DNA of 64,000 nt from Candidatus Segatella intestinihominis (lineage in GTDB: Bacteria > Bacteroidota > Bacteroidia > Bacteroidales > Bacteroidaceae). The stretch lies in contig URLG01000002.1 in NCBI GenBank assembly GCA_900548535.1, positions 50,738-114,737 of the forward strand, read 5' to 3'. Positions 1 through 8,405 of the stretch are shown piece after piece. Below the pieces are notes generated by a model. The model did no database searches and had not been told where the DNA came from. It was given only the letters and a program-made list of their open reading frames with translations. A program made the position numbers and the translations under genes. Every line of letters starts with the position of its first letter. The first letter of the stretch is position 1.

Positions 1-1
1 A

Positions 2-568
2 GATGAGACATGCACCTTGAAGGTTGGCTTGCTCAGCAACGGAACCGTAACAGGTATCCGTACCTACAATTATACCATCAAGGCATTCGAGCCATATACC
101 ATCACCATATATGCCAATGCTGACCAGGTAACCAACTGGGGTTCAGCCATGTATTTCTACGCATGGAATACAAGCGGAGAGCTCACAGAAAAATGGCCAG
201 GTACTGCTGTCACAGCAACCAAGACGCTGAACGGAAAGAAGTGGTACTATATGGACTTCAAGATCAAGAGCAAGGATGCCATCGTAAACATCATCTTCAA
301 TCAGGGGAAAAACAAGAAGCAGACCGAAGACTTGAAAGCCGTCAACAGCACCAAGTATTATGAGATTACCCCTAAACAGAATGAGGGCAAATACACCTGC
401 AATGATGTTACCGCCATCTGGGCACCAACAGGCATCACGGGAACCCCAACCATAAGCAATACCACAACAGACAATGCATGGTATACACTTAGCGGTATGA
501 AATTGGGTAAGAAACCTGCTGAGAGCGGTGTTTACATCCACCAGGGAAAGAAAGTGATTATCAGATAA
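2..568 (+). CDS. 3' end of secreted starch-binding (CBM26-like) protein, probably an alpha-amylase
   Basis: The reading frame is open to the window edge, so the gene starts upstream and only the last 188 residues are visible. The middle part has the look of a starch-binding module of the CBM26 type: a short beta-strand run with YFYAWNTSGE, then KWPGTAV, a YYMDFKI strand and VNIIFNQGKNKKQTEDL, where the W, WPG and FN-Q-T-DL residues are family hallmarks. The last 30 residues (WYTLSGMKLG, then GVYIHQGKKVIIR) resemble the C-terminal sorting or anchoring tail common on secreted Prevotella enzymes. By inference the missing N-terminus is a GH13 alpha-amylase catalytic domain, but this cannot be seen. 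A strong hairpin terminator follows. Confidence 0.75.
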   Translation, partial: DETCTLKVGLLSNGTVTGIRTYNYTIKAFEPYTITIYANADQVTNWGSAMYFYAWNTSGELTEKWPGTAVTATKTLNGKKWYYMDFKIKSKDAIVNIIFNQGKNKKQTEDLKAVNSTKYYEITPKQNEGKYTCNDVTAIWAPTGITGTPTISNTTTDNAWYTLSGMKLGKKPAESGVYIHQGKKVIIR

Positions 569-685
569 GAATACGAAAATAGAGAATAGTTTAAAGATTT
601 TATGTTCTTAGGTTTAGGTTTAAGTTTGTTTTAAATGTACTTTTAGTACATACAAGGTAACAAGTTAGTAGTTTTAGGTAAAGAC

Positions 686-729
686 AAAAGAGGTATACCC
701 AAGATTCGTCTTCGGGATATACCTCTTTT
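686..729. terminator. Bidirectional hairpin terminator between convergent genes
   Basis: AAAAGAGGTATA and TATACCTCTTTT form a 12-bp outer stem. Inside it CCC-AAGA pairs with TCTT-CGGG around a TTCG loop. The flanking A and T runs would act as U-tracts for either strand, which fits the gap between the plus-strand starch-binding gene and minus-strand nadK. Confidence 0.8.
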
Positions 730-730
730 C

Positions 731-781
731 TTATTCTACTTATCTTCTTATTCTACTTATCTTCTTATTCTACTTATCTTT
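731..781. repeat. Three tandem copies of a 17-bp unit at the nadK 3' end
   Basis: The unit TTATTCTACTTATCTTC occurs three times head to tail (731-747, 748-764, 765-781, the last with one change). The nadK stop codon lies inside the third copy, so the array starts in the last codons of nadK and runs into its 3' untranslated region. Confidence 0.85.
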
Positions 782-1664
782 CGCGCTGGTCAGCACCCCA
801 CATCAGTTTTTCTCTCAAGGTAGAGAAATAACGCTGGTTGCGCTGCTTCACAATCTTGATGCTATGAGGAGCCTTTCGGATGATAAGGCGGGTTTCCTCC
901 GTCATACGCTCACTACGACCATCGATGGCTACCAGATAGTTGTGGCTGCGACTCTCGATATCGAGCGTGATGACAGCCGTATCGTTGATGACGATAGGAC
1001 GGATGTTCAGACTGTGAGGAGCCACCGGAGTAAGACAGATGCTACCACTCTGCGGAATGATGATAGGTCCGCCATTCGAAAGATTGTATGCCGTAGAACC
1101 GGTTGGCGTAGTAACAATCAGACCATCCGCCTGATAAGTGACGAGGAATTCGCCATCTACCTGCGTACGTATGGAAATCATCGAAGCATCATCACGCTTC
1201 AGCACGGCAATATCGTTGAGGGCGAACGGATTGCCAGCCAGAACGCCCCCTTCAGCCTCAACCTGAATCACCGCATGCTCCTCTATCAGGCATTCACCTG
1301 CATAAAGACTGTCCAGAGCCGTCTCAATCTCGCTAGGCAGCACATCAGCAAGGAAGCCCAACCGGCCCATATTCACACCGATGATAGGCGTACCCTTGGC
1401 TCCCACCCGGCTCGCCGCCTTCAGGAAGGTACCGTCACCACCCATAGAGATGACATAATCCACATCAAAGTTGTAATCCTCGAACACCCCAGCCGCCTTC
1501 ACATCGAGTTGCTGGTCTCGGGTAAGAAACTCATAATAAGCATTCTCCACATAAACTTCAGCCTCTTTCTTATCGAGATAAGAGAGGATGGTTTCGATGG
1601 AAGCCGACTTCTTTGCCTGGTATTCATTGCCAAATATGGCAAATTTTAAATGTTGTTGTGCCAT
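774..1664 (-). CDS. nadK: NAD kinase
   Basis: Cytosolic ATP-NAD kinase that phosphorylates NAD to NADP and so sets the NADPH pool. The 296-residue length is normal for the family. GGDGT at residues 75-79 is the nucleotide-binding signature, NMGRLGFLAD lies near 98-107, and GLIVTTPTGSTAY at 181-193 is the second conserved block that shapes the NAD site. The start is an ATG at 1664 and no upstream alternative is needed. The gene is transcribed divergently from the DJ-1 gene and ends in the 17-bp repeats described separately. A TAATTTTG box on the minus strand at 1751-1758 may be its -7 element, but the spacing to the nearest TTG-like box is too long to be convincing. Confidence 0.95.
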   Translation of the reverse strand: MAQQHLKFAIFGNEYQAKKSASIETILSYLDKKEAEVYVENAYYEFLTRDQQLDVKAAGVFEDYNFDVDYVISMGGDGTFLKAASRVGAKGTPIIGVNMGRLGFLADVLPSEIETALDSLYAGECLIEEHAVIQVEAEGGVLAGNPFALNDIAVLKRDDASMISIRTQVDGEFLVTYQADGLIVTTPTGSTAYNLSNGGPIIIPQSGSICLTPVAPHSLNIRPIVINDTAVITLDIESRSHNYLVAIDGRSERMTEETRLIIRKAPHSIKIVKQRNQRYFSTLREKLMWGADQRER

Positions 1665-1668
1665 TTAT

Positions 1669-1699
1669 TTTGCAGTTTCAATAATTATTCTTACTTTTG
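1669..1699 (+). promoter_or_regulatory. Bacteroidota-type promoter for the DJ-1/ispD genes
   Basis: TTTG (1669-1672), 19 bp, then TACTTTTG (1692-1699) matches the primary sigma factor consensus TTTG-N19-21-TAnnTTTG. The predicted transcript start near 1706 leaves a leader of about 90 nt before the ATG at 1799. Confidence 0.7.
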
Positions 1700-1798
1700 C
1701 AAAAGGAAATCCATCTCTATATAATAAGGTGGAACATTCCTTCACGATTGCAAAATTACGAATATTAATTGAATAATACGACAAAAAACAAATAAATT

Positions 1799-2371
1799 AT
1801 GGCAAAAGTATATGAATTTCTTGCCAACGGCTTCGAGGAAATCGAGGGATTGGCACCAGTAGACATCCTCCGCAGAGGTGGTGTAGACATCAAAACCGTA
1901 GGCATCACGGGCAGTGAATGGGTAGAGACATCACATGGCATCACCATCAAGGCAGACCTCCAGTTTGAGAACGTAGAGAGCTTTGAGGATGCAGATATGC
2001 TCCTCCTGCCAGGCGGTCTGCCAGGCAGCACCAACCTCAATGAGCACGAGGGTGTGCGCCAGGCTCTCATCGCCCAGCACAAGGCAGGCAAACGTGTGGG
2101 TGCCATCTGCGCCGCACCAATGGTATTGGCTAGCACAGGCATCTTGGACGGCAAGAAAGCAACCTGCTCACCAGGCTTCGAGCGTTACTTCGGCGAGAGC
2201 ACCGAGTACACAGGCGAACTCTTCCAGGAGGATGGCAATGTGATCACAGGCGAAGGTCCAGCCGCAACCCTTCCTTATGCATACCAGATATTGAGCTATT
2301 TCGTAGGCAAGGAGGAAGTGGCAAAATTGCAAAAGGGTATGCAGTATGCCCACCTCATGGCAAGTAAGTAA
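1799..2371 (+). CDS. DJ-1/PfpI family protein (YajL-like)
   Basis: A 190-residue protein of the DJ-1/ThiJ/PfpI superfamily, whose members act as glyoxalases, protein or nucleotide deglycases, or redox-sensitive chaperones. The reactive nucleophile-elbow cysteine is Cys104 in GAICAAP, and a conserved acidic residue lies in GFEEIE (Glu16 corresponds to DJ-1 Glu18). LLLPGGLPG near 68-76 is the strand and loop before the elbow. Length and layout fit the DJ-1/YajL branch rather than the PfpI protease-like branch. It is followed 36 bp later by ispD on the same strand, with period-7 repeats in between, so the two are probably co-transcribed. The exact substrate cannot be read from the sequence. Confidence 0.88.
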   Translation: MAKVYEFLANGFEEIEGLAPVDILRRGGVDIKTVGITGSEWVETSHGITIKADLQFENVESFEDADMLLLPGGLPGSTNLNEHEGVRQALIAQHKAGKRVGAICAAPMVLASTGILDGKKATCSPGFERYFGESTEYTGELFQEDGNVITGEGPAATLPYAYQILSYFVGKEEVAKLQKGMQYAHLMASK

Positions 2372-2404
2372 TTCATAATTATTAATTCTAAATTATAAAT
2401 TAGA
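2370..2404. repeat. Five AATTNNN heptamer repeats between the DJ-1 gene and ispD
   Basis: Five consecutive 7-bp units begin with AATT (AATTCAT, AATTATT, AATTCTA, AATTATA, AATTAGA). They fill nearly the whole gap between the two genes. Similar period-7 arrays with other words occur elsewhere in the window. Confidence 0.7.
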
Positions 2405-2407
2405 ACC

Positions 2408-3079
2408 ATGGATTACGTAATCATAGTAGCCGGAGGCAAGGGCCTCCGCATGGGCAGCGAGATACCCAAGCAGTTTCTCCCTATCGCAGGCAAGCCTATC
2501 CTGATGCGCACCATCGAGCGATTCCATGAGTATGATGAGAACCTCAACATCATCTTGGTGTTGCCAGAGAGCCAGCAGCAGTACTGGCACCAGCTCTGCG
2601 AGCAGCATCATTTCGACATCAAGCACCAGATAGCCAATGGTGGCGATACCCGTTTCCAATCATCCAAGAACGGCCTTGCCTTGATTCCAGATGATGAGGA
2701 TGGCGTAGTGGGCATTCACGATGGCGTACGCCCATTCGTTTCCACCGAGGTCATCTCAGAGTGTTACGAGACGGCTCGTGAGGAATATGCCGCCCTGCCA
2801 GTATACGCCGTAACCGATACTTTGCGTTATATCGACAAGCGTGGCGGTGGCAAGAATGTGATGCGCGACGATTATCGCATCGTGCAGACTCCGCAGACCT
2901 TCGACATCAGCCTAGCCAAACAAGCCTTCAACCAGGGTTACAAGGAGCAGTTTACCGACGATGCCTCTGTGATAGAGAGCTTAGGTTGCCAAGTGGCAAT
3001 GGTAGAGGGCAATCGAGAGAACATCAAGATTACCACACCATTCGACATCAAAGTGGCTGAAGCATTATTGGCAGAATAA
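2408..3079 (+). CDS. ispD: 2-C-methyl-D-erythritol 4-phosphate cytidylyltransferase
   Basis: Third enzyme of the MEP isoprenoid pathway; it couples MEP to CTP to give CDP-methylerythritol and PPi. The 223-residue chain has the nucleotide-binding start [28 protein letters not shown] at 78-86, HDGVRPF at 104-110, and a C-terminal ENIKITTP motif typical of IspD. It ends in a good terminator. The other MEP genes in the window are dxr and ispF. A second IspD-like protein at 29401-30120 is more divergent and lies in the glycan locus, so this copy is the better candidate for isoprenoid synthesis. Confidence 0.93.
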   Translation: MDYVIIVAGGKGLRMGSEIPKQFLPIAGKPILMRTIERFHEYDENLNIILVLPESQQQYWHQLCEQHHFDIKHQIANGGDTRFQSSKNGLALIPDDEDGVVGIHDGVRPFVSTEVISECYETAREEYAALPVYAVTDTLRYIDKRGGGKNVMRDDYRIVQTPQTFDISLAKQAFNQGYKEQFTDDASVIESLGCQVAMVEGNRENIKITTPFDIKVAEALLAE

Positions 3080-3111
3080 GAAACTTGTAGATAATGTAGA
3101 AGTTTAGATAA

Positions 3112-3157
3112 AAAAACAAGGAGATAATCGCCATCAACGGCGCCTATCTCCTTTTTT
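3112..3157. terminator. Bidirectional terminator after ispD
   Basis: AAGGAGATA (3118-3126) pairs with TATCTCCTT (3145-3153), with an inner GCC/GGC stem. It is flanked by six A and six T, so it can end both ispD and the minus-strand M23 peptidase gene. Confidence 0.85.
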
Positions 3158-3199
3158 AATTGCTTATGGAAACATATTTGTTAAAACTAACTTTCTAAA

Positions 3200-4129
3200 T
3201 TAAGAGTAGCGGATGATTTGTCCTGGATTCAACTTCTTATCCTTGCGATAACCATTGAGACGACAAATCTGCTCTACTGTTACACCACGCTTCTCTGCAA
3301 TAGAATTGAGCGTTTCACCAGCCTTAACCTTATGATAAAGCTTTTCGCCTGATGGGCTAGCTTTATATCTGCCAACCTCGCCACCATTCACTTGCTCACG
3401 AGTATAGCCGCCATTGCCCACCTTACCACGGGCTGCATTAGCCTCAGCATACTCACTTTCATAAGTGTCGCGATTGAAATTATAGAAATCGCCTGTAACA
3501 TCCTGATTGCGGAAATCAAAGAACAAGGCAGGATTCAAAGCCACACCACAGAGACGAGTTTCAAAGTGGAGGTGAGAACCTGTGCTTCGGCCGGTGTTGC
3601 CACCCAATCCGATAACATCACCAGCCTTTACTTCCTCGTTCTCAGAAACTAGCTGCTTAGACAAGTGACCATAGATGGTCTCCAATCCATTATTGTGACG
3701 AATCACGATGTACTTACCGTAACCACCACCTTCATATCTTACGATGCGAACTTTGCCAGAGAAGGCTGCGCGGATTGAGTCGCCAATATAAACCTTGATG
3801 TCCATACCTTTATGTTGGCGGCCAAAGCTAGCACGATAACCGAAGTTACTTGTGACAACGCGACTAGGAGTTGGCATGCAGAAATGACGGAGGTCGATGC
3901 GGAAGTGCTCAGGCAATGAAGTTGCCTTATGTGCATACTTGTTGGAGAAATCCTCATACAGCTCTGCCGATGGGTTCTCTCTATCCTCTATCAATCGATA
4001 ATGCGACACTGCGAGTGTGTCAAGCGATTTCATGCGATGGTCTACTGGTGCCTGTCTTGCCAACAAGTCCTGACCACAAACGGGTACAGCTGTTAGCGCC
4101 AACAACGCCAAGGCCGAAATCTTCTTCAT
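3200..4129 (-). CDS. Secreted M23 metallopeptidase with C-terminal LysM domain
   Basis: Cell-wall enzyme predicted to cut peptidoglycan cross-links in the periplasm. MKKISALALLALTAVPVCGQ is a clear signal peptide, which favours this start; an in-frame ATG six codons upstream (4147) is possible. The peptidase M23 fold has the zinc residues in QHKGMDI and GSHLHFE, with GYGKYIVIRH and YGHLS typical of lytic LytM enzymes. About 60 charged, Gly-rich residues link it to a C-terminal LysM (KVKAGETLNSIAEKRGVT, then GYRKDKKLNPGQIIRYS), which binds glycan chains. All key zinc ligands look present, so it is probably an active endopeptidase rather than an EnvC/NlpD-type activator. Confidence 0.88.
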   Translation of the reverse strand: MKKISALALLALTAVPVCGQDLLARQAPVDHRMKSLDTLAVSHYRLIEDRENPSAELYEDFSNKYAHKATSLPEHFRIDLRHFCMPTPSRVVTSNFGYRASFGRQHKGMDIKVYIGDSIRAAFSGKVRIVRYEGGGYGKYIVIRHNNGLETIYGHLSKQLVSENEEVKAGDVIGLGGNTGRSTGSHLHFETRLCGVALNPALFFDFRNQDVTGDFYNFNRDTYESEYAEANAARGKVGNGGYTREQVNGGEVGRYKASPSGEKLYHKVKAGETLNSIAEKRGVTVEQICRLNGYRKDKKLNPGQIIRYS

Positions 4130-4278
4130 GTTAATTTTAAAGTTCATACTACTTTTTCTAATTCTTCTTTTTTAGGTCCAACATTTCTTTTGTCAATAAG
4201 AGCAGAATAATAAGTGAAATTCCGCAATAAACCGCTAAAGCAAATGCCTTAATATGCAGTTTTGTTATATAGACGTTG

Positions 4279-4309
4279 CAAATATAACAAAAATAATTCA
4301 AATAGCCAA
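4279..4309 (-). promoter_or_regulatory. Promoter for the M23 peptidase gene
   Basis: Read on the minus strand, TTG (4307-4309), 20 bp, TATATTTG (4279-4286) fits the Bacteroidota consensus. It would give a leader of roughly 145 nt. The 266 bp between the M23 gene and the next coding region hold nothing else I can name. Confidence 0.55.
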
Positions 4310-4413
4310 GGCTGTTAACGCCAACTGGCGCATATTTAACGTGAATACCCCGTTTTTAACTTTTGTTACGATTCTAAGGCCTAATAGATTGAGTTGTAAT
4401 GAGTTTCTATCTT

Positions 4414-4752
4414 TTATTTCCGATTTTGTAGCATTCTGAGCAAAACTACAGCCGGTGAATGTCCCATAAAGATATATTTCTTCACTTCGGGGCTTGTAAA
4501 TCTCAGGCATTTCTGATAGGCAGTATAGAGTTGTTCTAGATTAATGGTAAACTCCTTGCCCGAGGCTTCGCGAATACCAATAATCATTCTTGCTGTTACG
4601 TGAAGTTTTACATATTTGATGCCTTTCACGCTCTCTATCTCTTGCAATCCCATCAAGAATTTCCTCATCTCATCCATCGTCAATGCAGGACGAGGCTCAT
4701 ATATGGCAGGCTTACGCCTACGGTCTATCTTCTCTTCACTCATCTGTTCCAT
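4414..4752 (-). CDS. Small conserved-looking protein of unknown function
   Basis: A 112-residue basic protein without signal peptide or membrane segment (start MEQMSEEKIDRRRKPAIYEP; a second ATG lies three codons in). The middle contains ITVKLHV-like strands and a helix around LYTAYQKCLRFTSPEVKKYI, suggesting a small mixed alpha/beta fold. I do not recognise a family. It lies 46 bp downstream of recG in the same direction and is probably the last gene of that cluster. The overlapping frame at 4298-4510 is a shadow. Confidence 0.6.
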   Translation of the reverse strand: MEQMSEEKIDRRRKPAIYEPRPALTMDEMRKFLMGLQEIESVKGIKYVKLHVTARMIIGIREASGKEFTINLEQLYTAYQKCLRFTSPEVKKYIFMGHSPAVVLLRMLQNRK

Positions 4753-4798
4753 TAACTATCAAATTTCTTCATTAACAATAACTATCCTATTCTCTCCC

Positions 4799-6895
4799 TT
4801 AACTGATTGCCGCCCAATTGATGTTGGTTTTCTTCAGTTCACGGAGTCTATTCCAAAGCATGGCATTCTGCGGAAGATTGCATTGTGGATCGTTATCAAT
4901 AATAGCCTGTGCCTCTGTGCGTGCCAGTTGCACCAACTGTCCATCTCTTGCAATATTGGCTATTTTCAAGTCAAAAGCCATACCGCTCTGTTGGGTTCCC
5001 TCCAAGTCGCCAGGACCTCTTAACTTTAAGTCTGCCTCAGCTATGCGGAATCCATCATTGGTATCACACATGATATCAATGCGTTTGCGTGTTTCCTCCG
5101 ACAACTTATAGTTGGTTACCAAGATGCAATAGCTCTGGTCGCAGCCACGTCCCACTCTACCTCTGAGCTGATGTAACTGAGAGAGACCAAAGCGCTGTGC
5201 GTCCAGTATCACCATCACCGAGGCATTGGGCACATTTACACCAACCTCTATCACGGTGGTGGCTACAAGTATCTGGGTTTCTCCCTTTACGAAGTGCTCC
5301 ATCTCTTCTTCCTTCTCTGCCGATTTCATCTTGCCGTGTATCTTGCTCAGCTTGAATTCCGGGAAAGCCTGCTTGAGCGTCTCAAACCCTTCCTCCAGAT
5401 TTTTGAGGTCCATCTTCTCACTCTCCTTGATGAGCGGGAATACAATGTATACCTGTCTGCCCAGATTGATCTGGCGTCGAATGCTCTGGTAGAGGCTCGT
5501 AATCTGCGTATCAAACTTATGCAGGGTCTGTATCGGCTTTCTGCCAGGAGGCAACTCATCTATCACGCTCACGTCCAAGTCGCCATAGATGGTCATTGCC
5601 AAGGTACGGGGGATAGGCGTAGCCGTCATGACCAATACATGCGGGGGATTCTCGCTTTTGTTCCAAAGTTTGGCACGCTGTGCCACTCCAAAACGATGTT
5701 GCTCGTCGATGACGGCAATACCCAAACGAGAAAATACAACAGGATCTTCCAATATGGCATGAGTGCCCACGAGTATCTGAATGTCACCAGTAGCCAAGTC
5801 TGCTAAGATCTTCTCTCGTTTCTTGCCTTTCACGATTCCCGTGAGCAATTCCACACGAATGTCCATTCCCTTCAGGAAGTCACGAATGGTTTGCAAATGT
5901 TGCTCGGCTAGGATCTCCGTAGGTGCCATCAAGCACGCCTGGTATCCATTGTCCAAGGCTATCAGCATCGACATCAGGGCCACTAGCGTCTTGCCAGAGC
6001 CCACATCTCCCTGCAATAAGCGATTCATCTGCCTGCCACTACACATATCATTACGTATCTCATGCATCACTCTTTTCTGTGCCCCCGTCAGTTCGAAAGG
6101 CAGATTGTGAGCATAGAATCCATTGAAGATGTCGCCGATGCGATTGAAGATATAGCCACGATACTTACGACGCTGATCGCTCGCGTACCTTAATATATTA
6201 AGTTGCACATAGAATAGCTCCTCAAACTTAAGGCGCACCTGTGCCTTCTGCATCTCCTGATGGGAATGCGGATAATGGATGAAACGAAAAGCGGCATCTC
6301 GGGAAATGAGATGCAAGCGATTTATGATGAAATCGGGAAGTGTTTCAGGCAATGGCGGCAGGATGCCCACCAATGTCTTTGTGATTTTTTCTATAGTACG
6401 AGAACTGAAGCCATACTTCTTCATCTTCTCGGTGGTTCCATAATAAGGTTGCATGCCCATCTGGGAAAGTTCCAGATTGCTGGCATCGTCAAGGTCGGGA
6501 TGGGCAAACTGAAATCTACCATTAAAGATGGCAGGCTTGCCGAAAACGATATATTCCGTACCCACCTTGTAAGTCTTCATGACATACTGTGAGCTACGAA
6601 ACCACACCAAGTCTACCACACCAAAGCCATCAGAGAAATGAGCCACCAATCGCTTGTTACGTTTTCCCGTATCAAACTCCTCGTAGCTCAGTATCTTACC
6701 CTTGATTTGCACAAAAGGCATATCCTGGGTCAACTCGCTGATATGAAATATCTTGGTGCGGTCTACATATTTATATGGATAGTATTCCAGCAAGTCACCA
6801 TACGAGGCGATGCCGAGCTCCCTGCTCAGTATCTCCTTTTTCTTAGGCCCCACACCTGGTAGGTACATGATGTCTTGATCTAGAATACTACTCAT
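4799..6895 (-). CDS. recG: ATP-dependent DNA helicase RecG
   Basis: Superfamily 2 helicase that remodels stalled forks and branch-migrates Holliday junctions. The 698-residue protein has the N-terminal wedge/OB domain (YLPGVGPKKKEIL at the start, then the OB strands), the helicase motif I GDVGSGKT, the DExH box as DEQH in AVIDEQHRFGVAQR, motif III MTATPIPRTLAMT, and motif VI QLRGRVGRG. The C-terminal half ends with LRGPGDLEGTQQSG, a RecG hallmark. It follows rseP by 18 bp in the same direction, so the two are likely co-transcribed. Confidence 0.96.
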   Translation of the reverse strand: MSSILDQDIMYLPGVGPKKKEILSRELGIASYGDLLEYYPYKYVDRTKIFHISELTQDMPFVQIKGKILSYEEFDTGKRNKRLVAHFSDGFGVVDLVWFRSSQYVMKTYKVGTEYIVFGKPAIFNGRFQFAHPDLDDASNLELSQMGMQPYYGTTEKMKKYGFSSRTIEKITKTLVGILPPLPETLPDFIINRLHLISRDAAFRFIHYPHSHQEMQKAQVRLKFEELFYVQLNILRYASDQRRKYRGYIFNRIGDIFNGFYAHNLPFELTGAQKRVMHEIRNDMCSGRQMNRLLQGDVGSGKTLVALMSMLIALDNGYQACLMAPTEILAEQHLQTIRDFLKGMDIRVELLTGIVKGKKREKILADLATGDIQILVGTHAILEDPVVFSRLGIAVIDEQHRFGVAQRAKLWNKSENPPHVLVMTATPIPRTLAMTIYGDLDVSVIDELPPGRKPIQTLHKFDTQITSLYQSIRRQINLGRQVYIVFPLIKESEKMDLKNLEEGFETLKQAFPEFKLSKIHGKMKSAEKEEEMEHFVKGETQILVATTVIEVGVNVPNASVMVILDAQRFGLSQLHQLRGRVGRGCDQSYCILVTNYKLSEETRKRIDIMCDTNDGFRIAEADLKLRGPGDLEGTQQSGMAFDLKIANIARDGQLVQLARTEAQAIIDNDPQCNLPQNAMLWNRLRELKKTNINWAAIS

Positions 6896-6913
6896 ATATA
6901 CTATTTTAATTAA

Positions 6914-8296
6914 TTACATGATTCCAAAGAATCGCAACACATCATTCAAGTTGGCTACCACCAACAAGATGATGAGCAGACCGAAGCCTACATACTCAGC
7001 ACGTTCCAAGAACTTATCGCCTGGCTTGCGACCCGTAATCATCTCATAGAGGAGGAAGAATACGTGTCCACCATCCAACGCAGGGATAGGCAGGATGTTC
7101 ATGAAGGCAAGGATGATGCTCAAGAAAGCAGTCATCAACCAGAAGGCATGCCAATCCCAAACCGATGGGAAGAGACTACCCAAGGCGCCGAAACCACCCA
7201 GGCTCTTAGCACCTTCCTTGGTGAAGACATACTTCATATCGCCCACATAGCCCGACAAAACCTTCCAACCATACTTGATGCCGGCAGGGAAACTCTCCAA
7301 GAAGCCATAGCTCTTATGCGTTACCTTATAGTCGAGCATCACTGGGTGATTGTAGAAGCCAAACTTCACGCCTTCCTCGGTAGACTGCAACTGCACCTCT
7401 CTCTGCACGGTATCGCCAGCAGCCTTGAGATAAACAACATCAGCAGTCAAAGCCTTCACACTATCATTGTGAGAGGTAGCAGCAGAGAGCACATCATCCA
7501 CACGTCCCAACTCCAACTGGAAATCATTGAAGGAATCGAGTTTCTTGCCATTCACAGAAAGAATCTTATCGCCCTTAGCCAAGCCCAAAGCACTGGCTGG
7601 AGAATCCTTCATCACACTGTCTATCTGCAATGGGATATACATCTCCACGAAGCGAGGACTGTCCTTGATCATGCTGAGCATATCAAGATCGCCTGGCAAT
7701 GAGAGACTCATTGGCTTGCCCTGACGGATGATGTCTACACGAGTGGCGGTAGAGAGATCACGATACATATCACCATCGAAGGTCTTGAATGGTCCAAACT
7801 CTGTGCCCACCAAGATGTCATGGTCATGGAAACCGAGAGCCTTAGCCTCAGTATTAAACTTCATGCCCTGAGTCATATCCTTGGTAGACACATAATCATC
7901 GCCCCAATGGAAAAGAATCATGGAATAGATGAAGAGAGCCAACACAAAGTTGACCAACACACCACCCACCATGATGAGCAAACGCTGCCAAGCTGGTTTG
8001 CTACGGAACTCGTAAGGCTGTTCTGGCTGTTTCATCTGTTCGGTATCGAAGCTCTCGTCTATCATACCCGAAATCTTACAATATCCTCCGAGAGGCAACC
8101 ATCCCAAACCGTATGTAGTGTCCGAATTCTTTGGTTTGAACTCAAAGAGATGGAACCAAGGGTCAAAGAACAGATAGAACTTCTCCACTCTTACGCCGAA
8201 GAGCTTGGAGAAGAAGAAGTGTCCGCCCTCATGGAGCAGCACCAAGATGGAAAGCGACAACATCAACTGAAGCGCTTTGATCAAAAATACTTCCAT
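6914..8296 (-). CDS. rseP: Site-2 protease RseP, PDZ-containing zinc metalloprotease
   Basis: Inner-membrane intramembrane protease of the S2P family that cuts transmembrane regulators or signal-peptide remnants. The zinc motif HEGGH (HExxH, residues 22-26) is in the first membrane helix, and the third ligand region NILPIPALDGGH lies in a C-terminal helix. A central PDZ-like segment contains GLAKGDKILSVNGKK. The 460-residue length is slightly above E. coli RseP. It sits between dxr and recG; a dxr-rseP order is common because both are near cell-envelope genes. No sigmaE/RseA pair is visible here, so the substrate is unknown. Confidence 0.93.
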   Translation of the reverse strand: MEVFLIKALQLMLSLSILVLLHEGGHFFFSKLFGVRVEKFYLFFDPWFHLFEFKPKNSDTTYGLGWLPLGGYCKISGMIDESFDTEQMKQPEQPYEFRSKPAWQRLLIMVGGVLVNFVLALFIYSMILFHWGDDYVSTKDMTQGMKFNTEAKALGFHDHDILVGTEFGPFKTFDGDMYRDLSTATRVDIIRQGKPMSLSLPGDLDMLSMIKDSPRFVEMYIPLQIDSVMKDSPASALGLAKGDKILSVNGKKLDSFNDFQLELGRVDDVLSAATSHNDSVKALTADVVYLKAAGDTVQREVQLQSTEEGVKFGFYNHPVMLDYKVTHKSYGFLESFPAGIKYGWKVLSGYVGDMKYVFTKEGAKSLGGFGALGSLFPSVWDWHAFWLMTAFLSIILAFMNILPIPALDGGHVFFLLYEMITGRKPGDKFLERAEYVGFGLLIILLVVANLNDVLRFFGIM

Positions 8297-8303
8297 TATT
8301 GTT

Positions 8304-8331
8304 TTGAAATTTGAAATTTGAAATTTGAACT
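8304..8331. repeat. Four TTGAAAT heptamers between dxr and rseP
   Basis: TTGAAAT occurs three times in tandem, followed by TTGAACT. The array lies just upstream of the rseP start on the minus strand. Confidence 0.7.
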
Positions 8332-8377
8332 TTATGATTAGTTATGCCTATCATTTTCGTTCTCTGTTTCTATTCTT

Positions 8378-8405
8378 AATTATTAATTCTAAATTCTTAA
8401 TTATT
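8378..8405. repeat. Four AATTNNN heptamers over the dxr stop codon
   Basis: AATTATT, AATTCTA, AATTCTT and AATTATT follow one another. The dxr stop codon falls inside the array. Confidence 0.65.

Noticed and set aside
1751..1758. TAATTTTG as promoter of nadK
   Set aside because: The nearest TTG-like box is about 23 bp away, outside the 19-21 range, so it was not listed as a feature.
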